A stretch of DNA of 38,024 bases, taken from assembly GCA_937929945.1 (NCBI GenBank), contig CALFUK010000105.1, forward strand, positions 1 through 38,024, read 5' to 3'. Positions 7,935 through 20,100 of the stretch are shown here, in pieces. This DNA comes from an uncultured Saprospiraceae bacterium. GTDB lineage: Bacteria > Bacteroidota > Bacteroidia > Chitinophagales > Saprospiraceae. A model generated the notes under the pieces. That model saw only the letters and a list, made by a program, of their open reading frames with translations. It had not been told where the DNA came from and did no database searches. Both the position numbers and the translations under genes were made by a program. Each line of letters starts with the position of its first letter. Within the stretch, counting starts at the first letter, position 1.

Positions 7935-10900
7935 TTATCGAATCAGGAACATCTTCTTAGTAATCGAATGTTCCTCATTCGAAATATTGTAATAATAAAT
8001 GCCATCTGATGCTAAGTCTTCTTCGGATATGATCCACTGAGAATGACCAGATGGGTATATGTGTGACTCTTGCGAAATCAATTCGCCGTCTACTCCATAA
8101 ATGGAGAGTGTCATTTCTGATTGAGCTGGCAGATAAAACCCAATTGTAGTGGTTGATACAAATGGATTCGGCTGATTCTGATGGACGGTTAATTCATCGT
8201 CTGATTCAGCATTCTGATCGAGAAGTAGAGCGACTACTTCTATCTGATCATTATGATCTGCCATGTACATTTCAGAGCTAAACGGTGAGTGGCTGATGAC
8301 GGGTGGTTCAGTCCTGTCATACCCGCTCACGGTGAATAGCTTATCTCCTTTCTGCATCCTTCGAGAGAAAGCGTCAGACATTGAGATTTTTATGATGGTT
8401 CTACTATCATTCAGACTGGTCGAGAATTGTATATCTGCTGGGAATAATTCCGAGCTGACTTTCAGATCCATATGCGATCCTTCAAATGACAATTCTGCTT
8501 GCAGTCCTATTATCTCTATCTTCTCTGGTATATAGAATTCAATTTCCTTGCCAACTTTTCGATACTTGATGTTTTGGACATTTATTTCTCTTTTTTCTGG
8601 ATGATGTAATCCTGCCTGATAAGACCCATTGACATCCCCTGTCTTGATGGCTATGATATCCCGCTCCACCTCAGCATCCACCATGTCCATGATCATAATC
8701 GACTCGCTCACTGGAAATGGATCAGTCGTATCCGAGATGCCCACTGATTCGTCTACGAATACCCAAGCTCTGCCTCCTGGTAGCTGGTCAGTCTTAGCCA
8801 CTAAGAGACTCCTGAGCGTCACAAGATCTGTAGCTGACACTCCATTAGAATAGTTAGCATCTGCAGCTATGATTTGATAAGGCGAATCAAATGTCTTCAC
8901 ACCTAATATATGCTGCTGGATAAGTACCAGATCTAAAGTGCTGACTCCCGCTACATGGTCGCCTTCCTTCACACAGTCGAGCTGATAATTGTCATACATC
9001 GCTAAATCACTGAAGGCATAACTTCCCTCTGTGCTGGTCATACTCCGTTTCTCTTCAGTCGCAGAGGAGAGGCGCACCTCTACATCTGGTATCATCATGT
9101 CCTGAGGACTGTGGATGTGACCACTGATTTGTCCTGCAGATCCTATGGCGACTGTACTGTCACAGTCTATCCCATTATTCTGCAAGCGCATGTAGGTCTG
9201 GCAGAAATCTTGATTGCCCGCCTCGTCTGTCACATATATAAATAACTCAATCAAGGTCTCAGTCTTCCCATCTAAGTCAGTACAGTCCACACTCATGGCG
9301 GGTATCAGCTCCGTATCGGAGAATGATATCGTGAGCTCCGAAGCAGCTGTGCAGTTGTCTTCAGACTTTAGGTCAAAATCATTCGCCCAGACCTTAGCTG
9401 CCTGATCCTCACTGTCTAATACCACGACCAGACTGGATACACAGACAGGGCTCGGTGTCTTTTGATCTTGAATCTTGAGCTGCTGACTGCAGCGACTCTG
9501 ATTACCACAGTCATCCTCTACTTCCCAAGTGATGGTGTGGTCCCCCACACCAAATACTTGATCCACTATCTTGTCACCTGATCCACTCAGGTCCACCTCA
9601 CCGTCCGCGTCAAAATCGATGTGATGCTTCCAGCGCAGATCATCATTGACACAGGAGTTATCTACAGCCGAAGCCATCAGCTCTGGCACTCTGAAAGAAC
9701 AGGCTGATTCAAAAATCAAATCTGCTATCGCGACATCATCGCATCCTGAGGTAAATTCTGGTTTGCTGGAATCTTTGATCTCGATCACCTGCGTGTGATT
9801 GAAGACTCCATTAAAAGTGGTCTGTGGATCGAATCGGCACCAGTCGATCACTGTCCAATCTCTCAAGATCTTGATGCAAATGTTATCTTCTTCATTATAA
9901 AACTTAGTGTCGGTGTAGTTCGCCTTTGGTTCAGAACATGGCAAGTCTGAGAAGCGAGGCTTACTGTACCTATCCTCTAAGTCATCAGACTCATACCCTT
10001 CTGCGGTACAGTCATCGATCACAAGGTCTTCTGGCCAGGTGATGTGATACGCCTCTGTTCCGAAGGCTTCCTTTGAGCCGACGTATATCACCTGGGTACA
10101 ACTGCTTTCATTTGCCCTGTCATCGTAGGCCCTAAACGTCCTGATGATCTCTCCGACTCCGCATTCATTCAGGTGATAGCTGACGGTATCCTCGGTCATC
10201 AGGGCACAGAAATCACTGAAGACGGCCTGACCATATGGTCTGAAGTCTGTGATATAATCTCCACAGTCGATCAGTGTATCCTTAGGACAGCTGATCACTT
10301 TAGGTGCTTCATTATCTTGAATTTTCACTTTGGTCCAGCAGATATTAGCGTTACCATGTTGGTCTGTGACCTTCAGCTCTACTTTGATGATTTGTCCTAT
10401 GTCTTCACAGCAGAATTTGATCTGCTCTGACCATTTTCTTATAGAATCACACGCATATCCATCCACCTTACGCAGCAGTCGAGATGTGATACTACAGTTA
10501 TCCCAGCTACCGTCATCGATGGCTCTATAGTCCGCCCATGACTGCCCATGCTCACTTAGGCCGATCGTGGTCTCATCATCACAGATGGCGATGGGCGCTC
10601 TTTTATCCTTGATACTTATTTTACTAAAGGCTTCGCTGCTATTCCCACAGTCATCTGTGACCGTATATCTTATTGCAATAGAATCAGACTGCAGCTCCAC
10701 ATCTTTGAAGGCAATCTGGTGATTTATCTGATCTATAGTCACGCCCTGCGTCTTATAGTCGTCTGAATCTAAGGCAGTGTCATTCATCTCCTGATATGCG
10801 ACCGTCAGCTCATAGTCAGAACAATCCTCTACCTCAGGATAAGCCAGCGTGAAATTAGCATCGCAGTCCAGCGCATCAGAGATCACCTCTTGATGGACCA

Positions 10901-12065
10901 GTGCCGATACTTGGGGTGGAGTCCGATCATAGACATGGATGTATTGATCTTGCTCGGCGACCTCACCTGTACACCAGTCGACGACCTGCCAAGTCCGTTT
11001 AAGCTTATAGGCTGCATCTCCACATCCATCGAATTTTAGATCTTGATACTTCACCTCGATATTACCGCAGAGTAGACCCTGAGGTCTGCCTGTGTAGTCA
11101 GGATCAGGCATACCTGATGCGAGCATGGGCCACCCATCTTCTTGCCCCGCTTCTTGGCAGTCGAGTGCCAGCTCATCATCCATATCCCCGGGGTAGCTCA
11201 TAGCATGTATGTCTGCTTTATGGATGTAGATGGTATCCATTGATTTTACTTGTTGATCAGCTGCCGTGGTGAGTGTCCACTGGCGGTACATGACATTGCC
11301 ATATCCGCCGTGACAGTCAGACACCGACATCGAGTCCTGATACCTGAGGCGCATGTCCTCACAGTGATGGAATGCGGATACAGAGTAGTTATGATCACCA
11401 GTCAGCTCCATGTGACCTTCGATGGGAAATGCCTGCATGGCATGAGGACTATAGTCTTCATGGCACTGGAGTTCATATCTGCTATGCCGCAGCACAGGTA
11501 TATTTTTGTCTTCAGCTTTGATATAACCCCAGCAGTTGTTGCCAGAGCAGAGCTGCGATATGATGACTTCTATGTCTCTGCCGATGTGTTTACCCTGAAT
11601 CCTCTCCGCAGGGATGATGCTGCCGTCAGTATCTTTCAGGGTGACCTGATAAGAGCTGATATCGTACTGCATGTCTTCTAATATGATATCGGGGGTGATG
11701 CGCATATCGCAGTCAGCATCAAGGGATACTTTCACAGCTTTATTGCAGGCGAGGCTCTCGCTCCTCTCTATGACGATGGGATATTCTCTTCTGAAAGTTC
11801 CGCCTTCGTAGATGAGTTTGATGACCTGGTTAGTCGAGTTTCCCCATCTGATGTTGACTTGGCTGGCACTCTGTTGTGTCATGGTACCCGCTGTAACTGG
11901 TGTAATGGACCAAGGAGTGGCTGATGTGGCTGGACTATCTATGCTGTAAGTTATTGATGAGCCACTACAAATGAAGAAGTCTCCTGTTACATTTTGCGCA
12001 TATGCACACTGTGATAAACATAACAAGAGACTCGCTTTCAGTGCTATAAGTAATGGTTTATACAT
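7935..12065 (-). CDS. T9SS type-A secreted HYR/dockerin-like protein, 1376 aa
   Basis: Paralogue of the adjacent 1314-aa and 4332-aa proteins. A signal peptide (residues 1-23, ending CAYAQ) is followed by a short extra N-terminal beta domain (about 24-95). The shared module CNKAVKVSL...CSGNNCWG comes next (about 103-180). HYR-like repeats carry WQVVDWCTG (about 360) and WTVIDWCRF (about 740) and GCDDVAI-type starts. A CnaB-like segment (about 970-1025) and a dockerin-like region follow, whose second loop, DANYSNGVSATD, still fits an EF-hand-like spacing. The protein ends in a type-A T9SS domain (NQPNPF, about 1292-1376, ending KKMFLIR). Many Cys-Asp/Asn pairs suggest disulphide- and Ca-stabilised beta sandwiches. 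A surface structural or adhesin role is inferred; no catalytic motif was found. Confidence 0.86.
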   Translation of the reverse strand: MYKPLLIALKASLLLCLSQCAYAQNVTGDFFICSGSSITYSIDSPATSATPWSITPVTAGTMTQQSASQVNIRWGNSTNQVIKLIYEGGTFRREYPIVIERSESLACNKAVKVSLDADCDMRITPDIILEDMQYDISSYQVTLKDTDGSIIPAERIQGKHIGRDIEVIISQLCSGNNCWGYIKAEDKNIPVLRHSRYELQCHEDYSPHAMQAFPIEGHMELTGDHNYSVSAFHHCEDMRLRYQDSMSVSDCHGGYGNVMYRQWTLTTAADQQVKSMDTIYIHKADIHAMSYPGDMDDELALDCQEAGQEDGWPMLASGMPDPDYTGRPQGLLCGNIEVKYQDLKFDGCGDAAYKLKRTWQVVDWCTGEVAEQDQYIHVYDRTPPQVSALVHQEVISDALDCDANFTLAYPEVEDCSDYELTVAYQEMNDTALDSDDYKTQGVTIDQINHQIAFKDVELQSDSIAIRYTVTDDCGNSSEAFSKISIKDKRAPIAICDDETTIGLSEHGQSWADYRAIDDGSWDNCSITSRLLRKVDGYACDSIRKWSEQIKFCCEDIGQIIKVELKVTDQHGNANICWTKVKIQDNEAPKVISCPKDTLIDCGDYITDFRPYGQAVFSDFCALMTEDTVSYHLNECGVGEIIRTFRAYDDRANESSCTQVIYVGSKEAFGTEAYHITWPEDLVIDDCTAEGYESDDLEDRYSKPRFSDLPCSEPKANYTDTKFYNEEDNICIKILRDWTVIDWCRFDPQTTFNGVFNHTQVIEIKDSSKPEFTSGCDDVAIADLIFESACSFRVPELMASAVDNSCVNDDLRWKHHIDFDADGEVDLSGSGDKIVDQVFGVGDHTITWEVEDDCGNQSRCSQQLKIQDQKTPSPVCVSSLVVVLDSEDQAAKVWANDFDLKSEDNCTAASELTISFSDTELIPAMSVDCTDLDGKTETLIELFIYVTDEAGNQDFCQTYMRLQNNGIDCDSTVAIGSAGQISGHIHSPQDMMIPDVEVRLSSATEEKRSMTSTEGSYAFSDLAMYDNYQLDCVKEGDHVAGVSTLDLVLIQQHILGVKTFDSPYQIIAADANYSNGVSATDLVTLRSLLVAKTDQLPGGRAWVFVDESVGISDTTDPFPVSESIMIMDMVDAEVERDIIAIKTGDVNGSYQAGLHHPEKREINVQNIKYRKVGKEIEFYIPEKIEIIGLQAELSFEGSHMDLKVSSELFPADIQFSTSLNDSRTIIKISMSDAFSRRMQKGDKLFTVSGYDRTEPPVISHSPFSSEMYMADHNDQIEVVALLLDQNAESDDELTVHQNQPNPFVSTTTIGFYLPAQSEMTLSIYGVDGELISQESHIYPSGHSQWIISEEDLASDGIYYYNISNEEHSITKKMFLIR

Positions 12066-12527
12066 TCATTCTCGATTTTAGTGGTAGACTCTTCATGTTT
12101 CAAAATACCAGGGTGAAATGTCAATCTGGAAATGACTAAGCTGATACTATCATCCACTGACATGTCTGAGTTATCTGCGTCTTAGACCTTTCATATTCGA
12201 ATAAATCTACATCTATCGTAAATCCAAGAACTGCGCCAAATACATGATGGAAATTGCTAATTTGATAGGAAGAAAAACACATTAAATATTATCATAATGT
12301 ATAGAAATCACAGATTCAATTGTTTAAATAACAAAATGGCGTTCCCAATAAGTATGAAAAAAATATTGAATGTAATTGGCTGATTCTCAAGGAGAAACCG
12401 ATCCTTGGAGATAATTGATAAAGTGAGTATTGAATATCTATTTGAGAAGGATCAATCTCTCTTGCGTAGTTCGCTTGCAGATAGGACATCTACCTGAATT
12501 CTACGTATATTAATGCTAAATTGAAGA
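12066..12527. other. Divergent intergenic region, 462 bp
   Basis: This gap separates the minus-strand 1376-aa gene from the plus-strand 545-aa gene, so it should hold both promoters. It is AT-rich, particularly 12270-12380. No exact TAnnTTTG match was found on either strand. A loose 7-bp inverted repeat (GATCCTT / AAGGATC, near 12401-12452) is the only symmetry noticed. No credible small gene was seen. Confidence 0.5.
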
Positions 12528-14165
12528 ATGGCTTACTTCGATCAGAAGTTCATCATGATCATATGGTTAGGATCACTCAGTCAAGTGTGTCTTAGCGGAT
12601 CGGTATATGCAGCTGTGATGATGGAGATCTGTGATAATGCCATAGATGATGATGGTGATGGTCAGATTGATCTTAATGACGAAGATTGTACTTGTGTCAT
12701 CTTAGAGCCGACATCCTTGATCCCCAATCCTTCTTTTGAAGATATGATCTGCTGCCCTCGTAATCGAAGCCAACTCAACTGCGCTGATGTGTGGATTCAA
12801 GCATCTGAACCAACGACTGATTTCATCCATGACTGCGGATGGCAAGGCTGGGAAAACCTCCCTCCCCCAAGACCTTTCCCCGATGGTGAAGGCATCTTGG
12901 GATTTAGAGACGGGCGACTGGGTGGCAGGGACAATGGCTCGAATGACGGAGATCAGCTCAACTGGAAAGAGTATGCTGGTGCATGTCTGCTCTCACCCCT
13001 GCGAGCCAATAATTCTTATCGGTTTGAATTTCAAGTTGGATTCATAGACTACTTACAGTCTCCTTCCATCAATATCACCTTCTTTGGGACGACTGACTGT
13101 GAGCATCTACCATTTGGCCAAGGTGATGCCAGACTGGGATGTCCGACTAACGGGCCTGACTGGATCCGATTAGGGTCCAAACTTATTTCTACCGTGCCTA
13201 ACACCTGGAAAAAGGGCTTTATTGATGTGACACCTACTCAAGATATTACAGCTATAGCAATAGGACCGGACTGCCCAGCTACACGAGCTTCTGTTAATAC
13301 CTATTACTTCTTTGATGAATTAATCTTAGCTGATGCCCAATCATTTCAGTATAATATAGCGGAAGTAGGACATCCATGCGAGGATGACTTTCGACTATCC
13401 GTGCTCGAAGAAGACAATCGAGAGTATCAATGGTATAAAGATGGCATCGCCTTGTTATCTGAGACTCGACATGAGCTATCACAGATCTACGGCGAAGGTC
13501 AATATCAGGTCCGCTTGATATCGGATGGCAGCTGTAATCTGGTCACACCCTATCAGCATACCATACCCCTGATCGATCAGTCGATCAGTCAAACCATCTG
13601 CGCAGACGACATTTATTTATTTGGGTCTGAAGAATTGACTGCCTCAGGAGTATACAGCCAGATTTTCAAAAATCAATACAGCTGTGACAGTACCGTCAAC
13701 CTAAGCTTAGATGTGAGAGCACCTGTACATGACACTATCCAAGCCAAAATATTTGTAGGAGAGCGATATGACATCGAGGACTACTCTTTCCAAACATCAG
13801 GTGACTATAATATACCCTTGTTTACGGATGTTGGATGCGACAGCTTAGTCCAGTTAGAATTAGCTTATTACCAGCTTTACTCCCCTAATGCCTTTTCGCC
13901 TAATGATGATGGAGTCAATGACGCTTTCACCGTACAGGGTGATGATGATTTAATCGCAATCACCAGCCTCGTGATATTCGACCGCTGGGGAACGGAAATC
14001 TACACCCTGCAAAATATTGATGGCGAGGGTCCTGATGATATCAGCTGGGATGGACGCATCAATGGCGATCTGGTACAACCAGGGATCTATACTTATGCTG
14101 TCGGTGTGATCATGGATGATGAAAAGCGAAGACGCTTTATGGGGTCGGTATCTGTGGTGCGTTAA
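12528..14165 (+). CDS. Secreted protein with gliding-associated (type-B) C-terminal domain
   Basis: A 545-aa exported protein. The N-terminal signal peptide (cleavage near SVYAA) is followed by the Asp-rich, Ca-binding-like motif CDNAIDDDGDGQIDLNDEDC (about residues 35-54), common in Bacteroidota surface proteins. A domain resembling a carbohydrate-binding or jelly-roll fold (about 60-275; NPSFEDM, GWEN, ITFFGTTDC) and Ig-like segments follow. The C-terminal region (about 455-545) begins with SPNAFSPNDDGVNDAF and contains FDRWG and GIYTYAVGV. This is the TIGR04131/CHU_C gliding-motility-associated sorting domain used by type-B T9SS substrates. It is the only plus-strand gene inside the type-A cluster and converges on the 4332-aa gene with an 18-bp gap. 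Ligand and role are unknown. Confidence 0.85.
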   Translation: MAYFDQKFIMIIWLGSLSQVCLSGSVYAAVMMEICDNAIDDDGDGQIDLNDEDCTCVILEPTSLIPNPSFEDMICCPRNRSQLNCADVWIQASEPTTDFIHDCGWQGWENLPPPRPFPDGEGILGFRDGRLGGRDNGSNDGDQLNWKEYAGACLLSPLRANNSYRFEFQVGFIDYLQSPSINITFFGTTDCEHLPFGQGDARLGCPTNGPDWIRLGSKLISTVPNTWKKGFIDVTPTQDITAIAIGPDCPATRASVNTYYFFDELILADAQSFQYNIAEVGHPCEDDFRLSVLEEDNREYQWYKDGIALLSETRHELSQIYGEGQYQVRLISDGSCNLVTPYQHTIPLIDQSISQTICADDIYLFGSEELTASGVYSQIFKNQYSCDSTVNLSLDVRAPVHDTIQAKIFVGERYDIEDYSFQTSGDYNIPLFTDVGCDSLVQLELAYYQLYSPNAFSPNDDGVNDAFTVQGDDDLIAITSLVIFDRWGTEIYTLQNIDGEGPDDISWDGRINGDLVQPGIYTYAVGVIMDDEKRRRFMGSVSVVR

Positions 14166-14183
14166 GCGTGTAGAAGTCCTTGA

Positions 14184-17100
14184 TTACTTCAACCGAATCA
14201 TCTTGCCTGTTTCTGATAATTCCTTAGACTTCACATGAAATAACAAGACTCCAGTACCAGCTAGATCAGTCAGATCAATGGCCATTTGATTATGACCAGC
14301 GATACCAGTTGCAAACTGGTTCAACATAACTGTACCGCTGACATCATAGACTGTGAGCTTCACGTCTTGAGTCGTCGTCAGGTAGAATTTGATGACTGTC
14401 TCATCCTTAAATGGATTGGGATCATTATGTAAAATATCAGCCGTCCGCTGAGTCACTTCTTCATAGACTAATGCTACAGCCGCAGGTGCAAGACTCTCAA
14501 TCAGATAGGCGATGGAAGGCGGTGCATCGTCTACGCTATCAGTATTTGCTATAGATAGCATATCAGAGACAAGACCTGACTCAAGAGCTTTATATTTCAA
14601 GGTCAGGACTTCATTACTTTTTCTTTCAGCAGATGGCTTACCCATCCAGATCAGCTCCGTAGTCTCTCCGCTTTTTTGATACTCCACGCTGCCCTCTGTA
14701 GTCGCCACATGTAAGAGCTCTAATCCACTATGCTGCAGCGTGGTATGTACCGCAGCTATTGATTCTTCTGTAGATGAGATCGCCAGAGTGATGATTTCTC
14801 CTGCCTCGACTCGTCGATCTACAGTTGAAAGTAGAACAGATTTTTGATTTCGGGATGTCGCAGTCGATGCCAGATCGACCAAAATATCATTTGTCAGATT
14901 CCCCACCTTCACACCAATAAAGTCTTGCTTAGTCATCGCTCTGTTTAGCCGCTCTATCTGGATTGATTCAGGCGCATCCCAGGGACTGCCAGGATCAGCA
15001 AACTCATAATCAGCTGGTACAAATCTCCAACTGTCATTATCAGGAAAATTAGGAATGTTGCCTAAGATCAGCTTGGTCAGGATCACCATATCAATAGCCG
15101 TGATATTGCCATCACGATTGATATCTGCTGCCAGTAGGTGATAGGGAGAAGCTAATCGATCGATATTCAGAATGTGGCTTCGCAGCCTGACCAGGTCAGC
15201 TGTAGTTACGCCACTGAGATGATCATTGTCTTTGTATGCTACCAGCTCATAGTCTTGCAGGTAGGGATTATTCAGAAAGCTATAAGCTCCCGTCTCTCCA
15301 GTTTGTGCCTTCAGTGGATACTCGTCTAAGTCAGCATTCAGGGTCACCTCCACATTTTCTAGTGGCTGAGCTGTAGTCGTCACTATCTGTCCAGCAATGG
15401 TGAAAGCCGTCCTTCCATCCGCAGGAATCGTATCACAGCTACCACTAAGCAGTATAGAGACAGGACATCGAGCTCCATTACCATAGCTGTCCCACACCCA
15501 GACATCTAGCTCTGATACCAGCCCTAAGTCTACACAGCTCAGGCTGATATTCTGCTGCTCAGCGAAGCCTTCTTCTTCAGGTCGGATGGGCTCCGCATCT
15601 CTGCCCGTGATACTGAAGTGCGCTACACCACAGTTATCATAGCTACCTAAATCAAAATCACTGGCCCAGATCTCCGCTTGCTCTTCTTCACTGATAGATG
15701 CTGTAGATACGCCTTGGATGCAGACGGGCACAGGCTTTGTATCATCTTCAAATATAATGATCGATTCTTCTCTGACTTGATTACCGCAAGCATCGCTGGC
15801 AATCCATTCTACCTGATAGCTGTCGCCAGCACTCCCCTCTCCTGACATGATGATTATCGTATCTGAAAATGAAGTGGACGAGCTGATCAATCGATCTCCT
15901 TCGGACACAGAGACTTGCCAATTGACATAGGCATCTCTTAGATTACCATCACCACAGAAATCCATCGCCATAGCGTGGATCATACCTGATATATCACAGG
16001 CGGCATCCTCTTGCTTATCCTGCGTGACACTGGAGCTCACGAAGAAAGTATCTTGCACTACAATCTGAGGATCAGTATCATCTATAATTTTCAAGATTTG
16101 ATCAAACTCATAATAGCCATCCTCACTTACCTCAGTGTACCTGAAGTATACTCTCTCGGCTCCTCCTGCTGTAAGCGTATCGACTCCACAGAAAGTGCAT
16201 GCACCCTGCGCCCAGTCTTCTACCGCTTCGAATTGATCGGCCTCAGCTTCAGAAGCATTAGGCGTCCAGAGACACCAGTCTATCACGCTATGACGCTTGA
16301 TGATGCTCATGCAGCTCTCAGCTGCCTGGATGGTATCAATAGCCACCGTGTAAGCGACAAGTGAACAGGCGGGATCACACCACAGTACTTGCGAGTCAGA
16401 ATCTATGGCTACACAGCTAAAAGACTCACCCATGGCAATGTCGGCGCTCTCCTCCACTACAGTCAGCGAATCACACTCAATGTTTTTACCCATGCGAGTC
16501 GATCCATCAAAATGCTTCGGCCACTTAATGGTAAAGGGATCGAGCAACTGGTTCTCAGTACTAATGGTGATGGTCTGTGTGCAAGTGACCTCCCCTTCAG
16601 AAAATACACCATCGTCATCAGCATCGATGTACCACTTTCTGACCACAGAGCTGATGCTGCACCCTGCAGATAGCTCAGTCTCAGATGCCAGGCGAATGGA
16701 TGCCGCCTCACATATACCACCAGAACTCTCTGGTATTTCTACTGCCTTAATATCGTCAGTACATGAGATTGTGATATCCTCACAGGTGATTTCAGGTTCG
16801 ATTTTATTGGCTAAGATCACCTTGACCCAGCAATCCGTGTAATGTCCATAAAGATCATTCTCAACAAAATTAGTGGATTGGCTCAGTCGATTTTTATTTC
16901 TTCGGTCAGGGATCAGCGTCGGACTGGCCAGCTCTTGGACCATACGCCGAGGGTCCACGGCACCTGCTCCAGGATCTCGATCAAAGACCCTCACGACGAC
17001 CATTACTTCTGTCTGATCGACGTCCGCACAGCAGAAGCTGGTCTGATCATCGAAGAAGACCTGCCTGCCGATATCTACACCCAATACCTTTCTATTCTCA

Positions 17101-20100
17101 TCAAAATAAGTGGCTCTGAAGTCATCCGCCTCTTCGTTACCACAAGAATACCTGTAGGCGAAACTGGGATCTGGCTGGAGGTCATAGTCAGGGCTTCGCC
17201 TCGGTCCCTTGGTATTCCAAAAGCCTACTTCGGTGCCTCTTAGATCTGCTTCTCGGATCACTTTGAGCCAGACCTCACCACAACCAAAGTCATGACTCCC
17301 CGCATCAAAAGCATCAGCATGGACCACTGCCAAGTCTCCCTCTGTAATGCTGACTTGCAGCTCATCGACACAAGAGGCCACTGGTGCTATCTGATCTGAG
17401 ATGTGCAGATACATGGAGTCGACAGTCCGATTATCACATTCATCCACAGCTGTCAATGTCAGCAGTACGGGTGAATTATCCTCCCAGAGATCCAAGACGA
17501 AGCCATCCTCTATCCTTCCCTCGGAAGTCTGCCACTGTAGTGATATCCGATCCGTGGATGAGCAATCATCATGGACCACTACCGCGGGCAACTCAAAAAT
17601 AGCCGAACAATCAGTGGTCTGTATACTGATATCCTGATCGAGAAGCGGGCTAAATGCAGGCCCTTCATCATCATTATTCTCTATCTGCTGCATGGGCAGT
17701 GTCCTAAACTGCTGATCACACCAATCAATGATGGACCACGAACGCAAGACCTTCACCCCACTCCCACATGCTGGCACTACGATATCCTCATAGTCTACGA
17801 TATATCCACAGTACTGCTCTGCTATGGGAATCGGATTTAATCGAGTCACAGATTGTCGCACGCGGTCGAATCTGATGCTATCCCTCAGCTCTTTATTGAT
17901 CAGCTCTACCAGAAGCGATTCACCATCGATGAGCCGTTCGACTTTGACCGTATCCACTCTGTGTTGGTAGTGTACGGTTACTGGCACTTCGATGCTTGCA
18001 TTGCGTTTCAGTGTGTCTCCATCAGCATTCTTCAATATAAAGTATGGGTATGACTGACTGATGGCTATAGAGTCAGAAAGAGCATTATTTGCTTGATTCA
18101 AATAAGCAAAAATACTATCTGGATGAGTCGATGCTCCACAGGGCAGTGCCACGTGTAGAGGGCTCTGTATATCCGAAATTTGAGCTGGACGCTCTACGTA
18201 GGCCTGGGTTATTAAATTAATTTTCTCCGAATCTCCTGCATGATTCACGATCGTCCCGATATAGCTGATGATCGATCTGGTACCAGCTCCACAAAAGTCT
18301 TCATCCACAGTGATTCGGCTGGTTAGCTCAGTGACTTCTTGAAAGCATGAACTTCTCAGCGTAGACTGTGCTTCTGATAGACTCATGAATCCATTGGAAG
18401 CAATAGCATCCCTGAAAAAGCCTCCCCTGACTGACTCATTGATGCCACATTGCAATTCACAATCCTGAGCGGGTGCACAATCAGTCGTCTGGAGCGACAG
18501 ATTAAACTCTCCGGTGACTGTCTCTTGATTACCTTCTATTACAATACTGTAATCTCCAGGATTAGCTCCTGGAATAATAATTTGCATATTCGACGAGATA
18601 TTTGCTCTACTCACTACGACCTCACCATTAAGACTGACAATGATAGTAACATCTGCGACGCACCAATCAACAGGTCCACCGACTCCACAGTTATATTTTA
18701 ATTCAGTCTCATAATCGATGATGATATCTTGGCAGTCACTCTCGATAATGGTCTGAAACTCTAAGCGACTTCCTAATGAAAAATCTGCTTCTATGTCTTG
18801 TCTCGTACCTAAGACAAATTCGCATGGAGATGACAAGATTGGCCTCAGCTTGATTTCGACAGCCAGCTCTCCCCAGCAGCTGTTGCCAGTGCAGAGATCT
18901 GTCAACTGGTATTGCAGTGTCTCTCCCTCTAGCGTTTTGGTAATGACTGCTGAGTCTAATACTGATCCACCCTCACGGGTCAGCGTGACATCGAAGAAGC
19001 TCAAATCAGTATCTGCTTCTAATAATAGATCTGGAGTCACCCTGTAGCGACATGAATCACCAAGTGAGATTTGGACTCGATCATTACAGGCCAGAGCCTG
19101 ATCCTCCTGGACGACGAGGCTTATCTCTGACGGATTACTCTCGCATCCAGTCGGAGATATGCAGGTGATAAATAGCGTCTGCGGGAAGCTAAGTGCTACA
19201 TCCAGCTCATCAATGTTAAAATCATTTTGCACACCGCTTAAGACTGGATCGCTGCCCGTTGCAGGATGTTGTAGGTATATCTGATAGCTGCATTCATCTG
19301 GAAACAATCCTGTGGCGCAGTAGCTGTGCATACCCAAATCAGTGACATCATCTACTTCCTGGATCTCCCACTCGTCAGTCGGAATAAAGAGTCGGCTGCC
19401 ATCTGCACGGCCTTCGGAGATCTCACAGTTACGGACGAATGACTGATTGGTCCCAAAATCTAAAGCACTCCCAATGGTACCGATCACGTCTATAAATGCA
19501 CCTTCGGGATCGACTAAGACTATGTCATCATTCCCATTAAAATTAGTTGCCGCATTGAGCAAAACATCAGATAGGTCCAGCATGACACTATCACTCGCAC
19601 TATTACATATCACCAATACATCATCATCATTGATCACGACTCCATCAGGAAAGAAAGTGGCTGCTGCCGTACTGTTTCCATTATTATAAATCTGAATGCT
19701 CCAGTCGGTCAGGTCTACGGCATCGCCTGTTCCGTTGTATATTTCCAAGCACTTATTGCGACTGGAGCCTTCTAAGTATTCACTGAAAAAGAGTGATGCT
19801 GCCTTGACAGGTTTTTCAGACTTGCCCGCCTCGATCAGGACATTAATGATATCTCCTGAGCACACGGTCAATAATTCGTCAACAACTGGCGGAGAGAGCT
19901 CGCCAGCGCAAAGATTAATGACCACTGGATCAAAGTCGTCATTACCGACTGTAGGGTCGTCGTCATTCACTAAATCAGGAGCGCTACCAGCGTCATCGCC
20001 AGGCTGAGAATCTATGTCTGGCAGATTAAAGGCATTAGTCGCCCGTGTGATCTCTGCATTATTAATGATGATATCCTCGGTGAAGGCAGGGTGAATCAAA

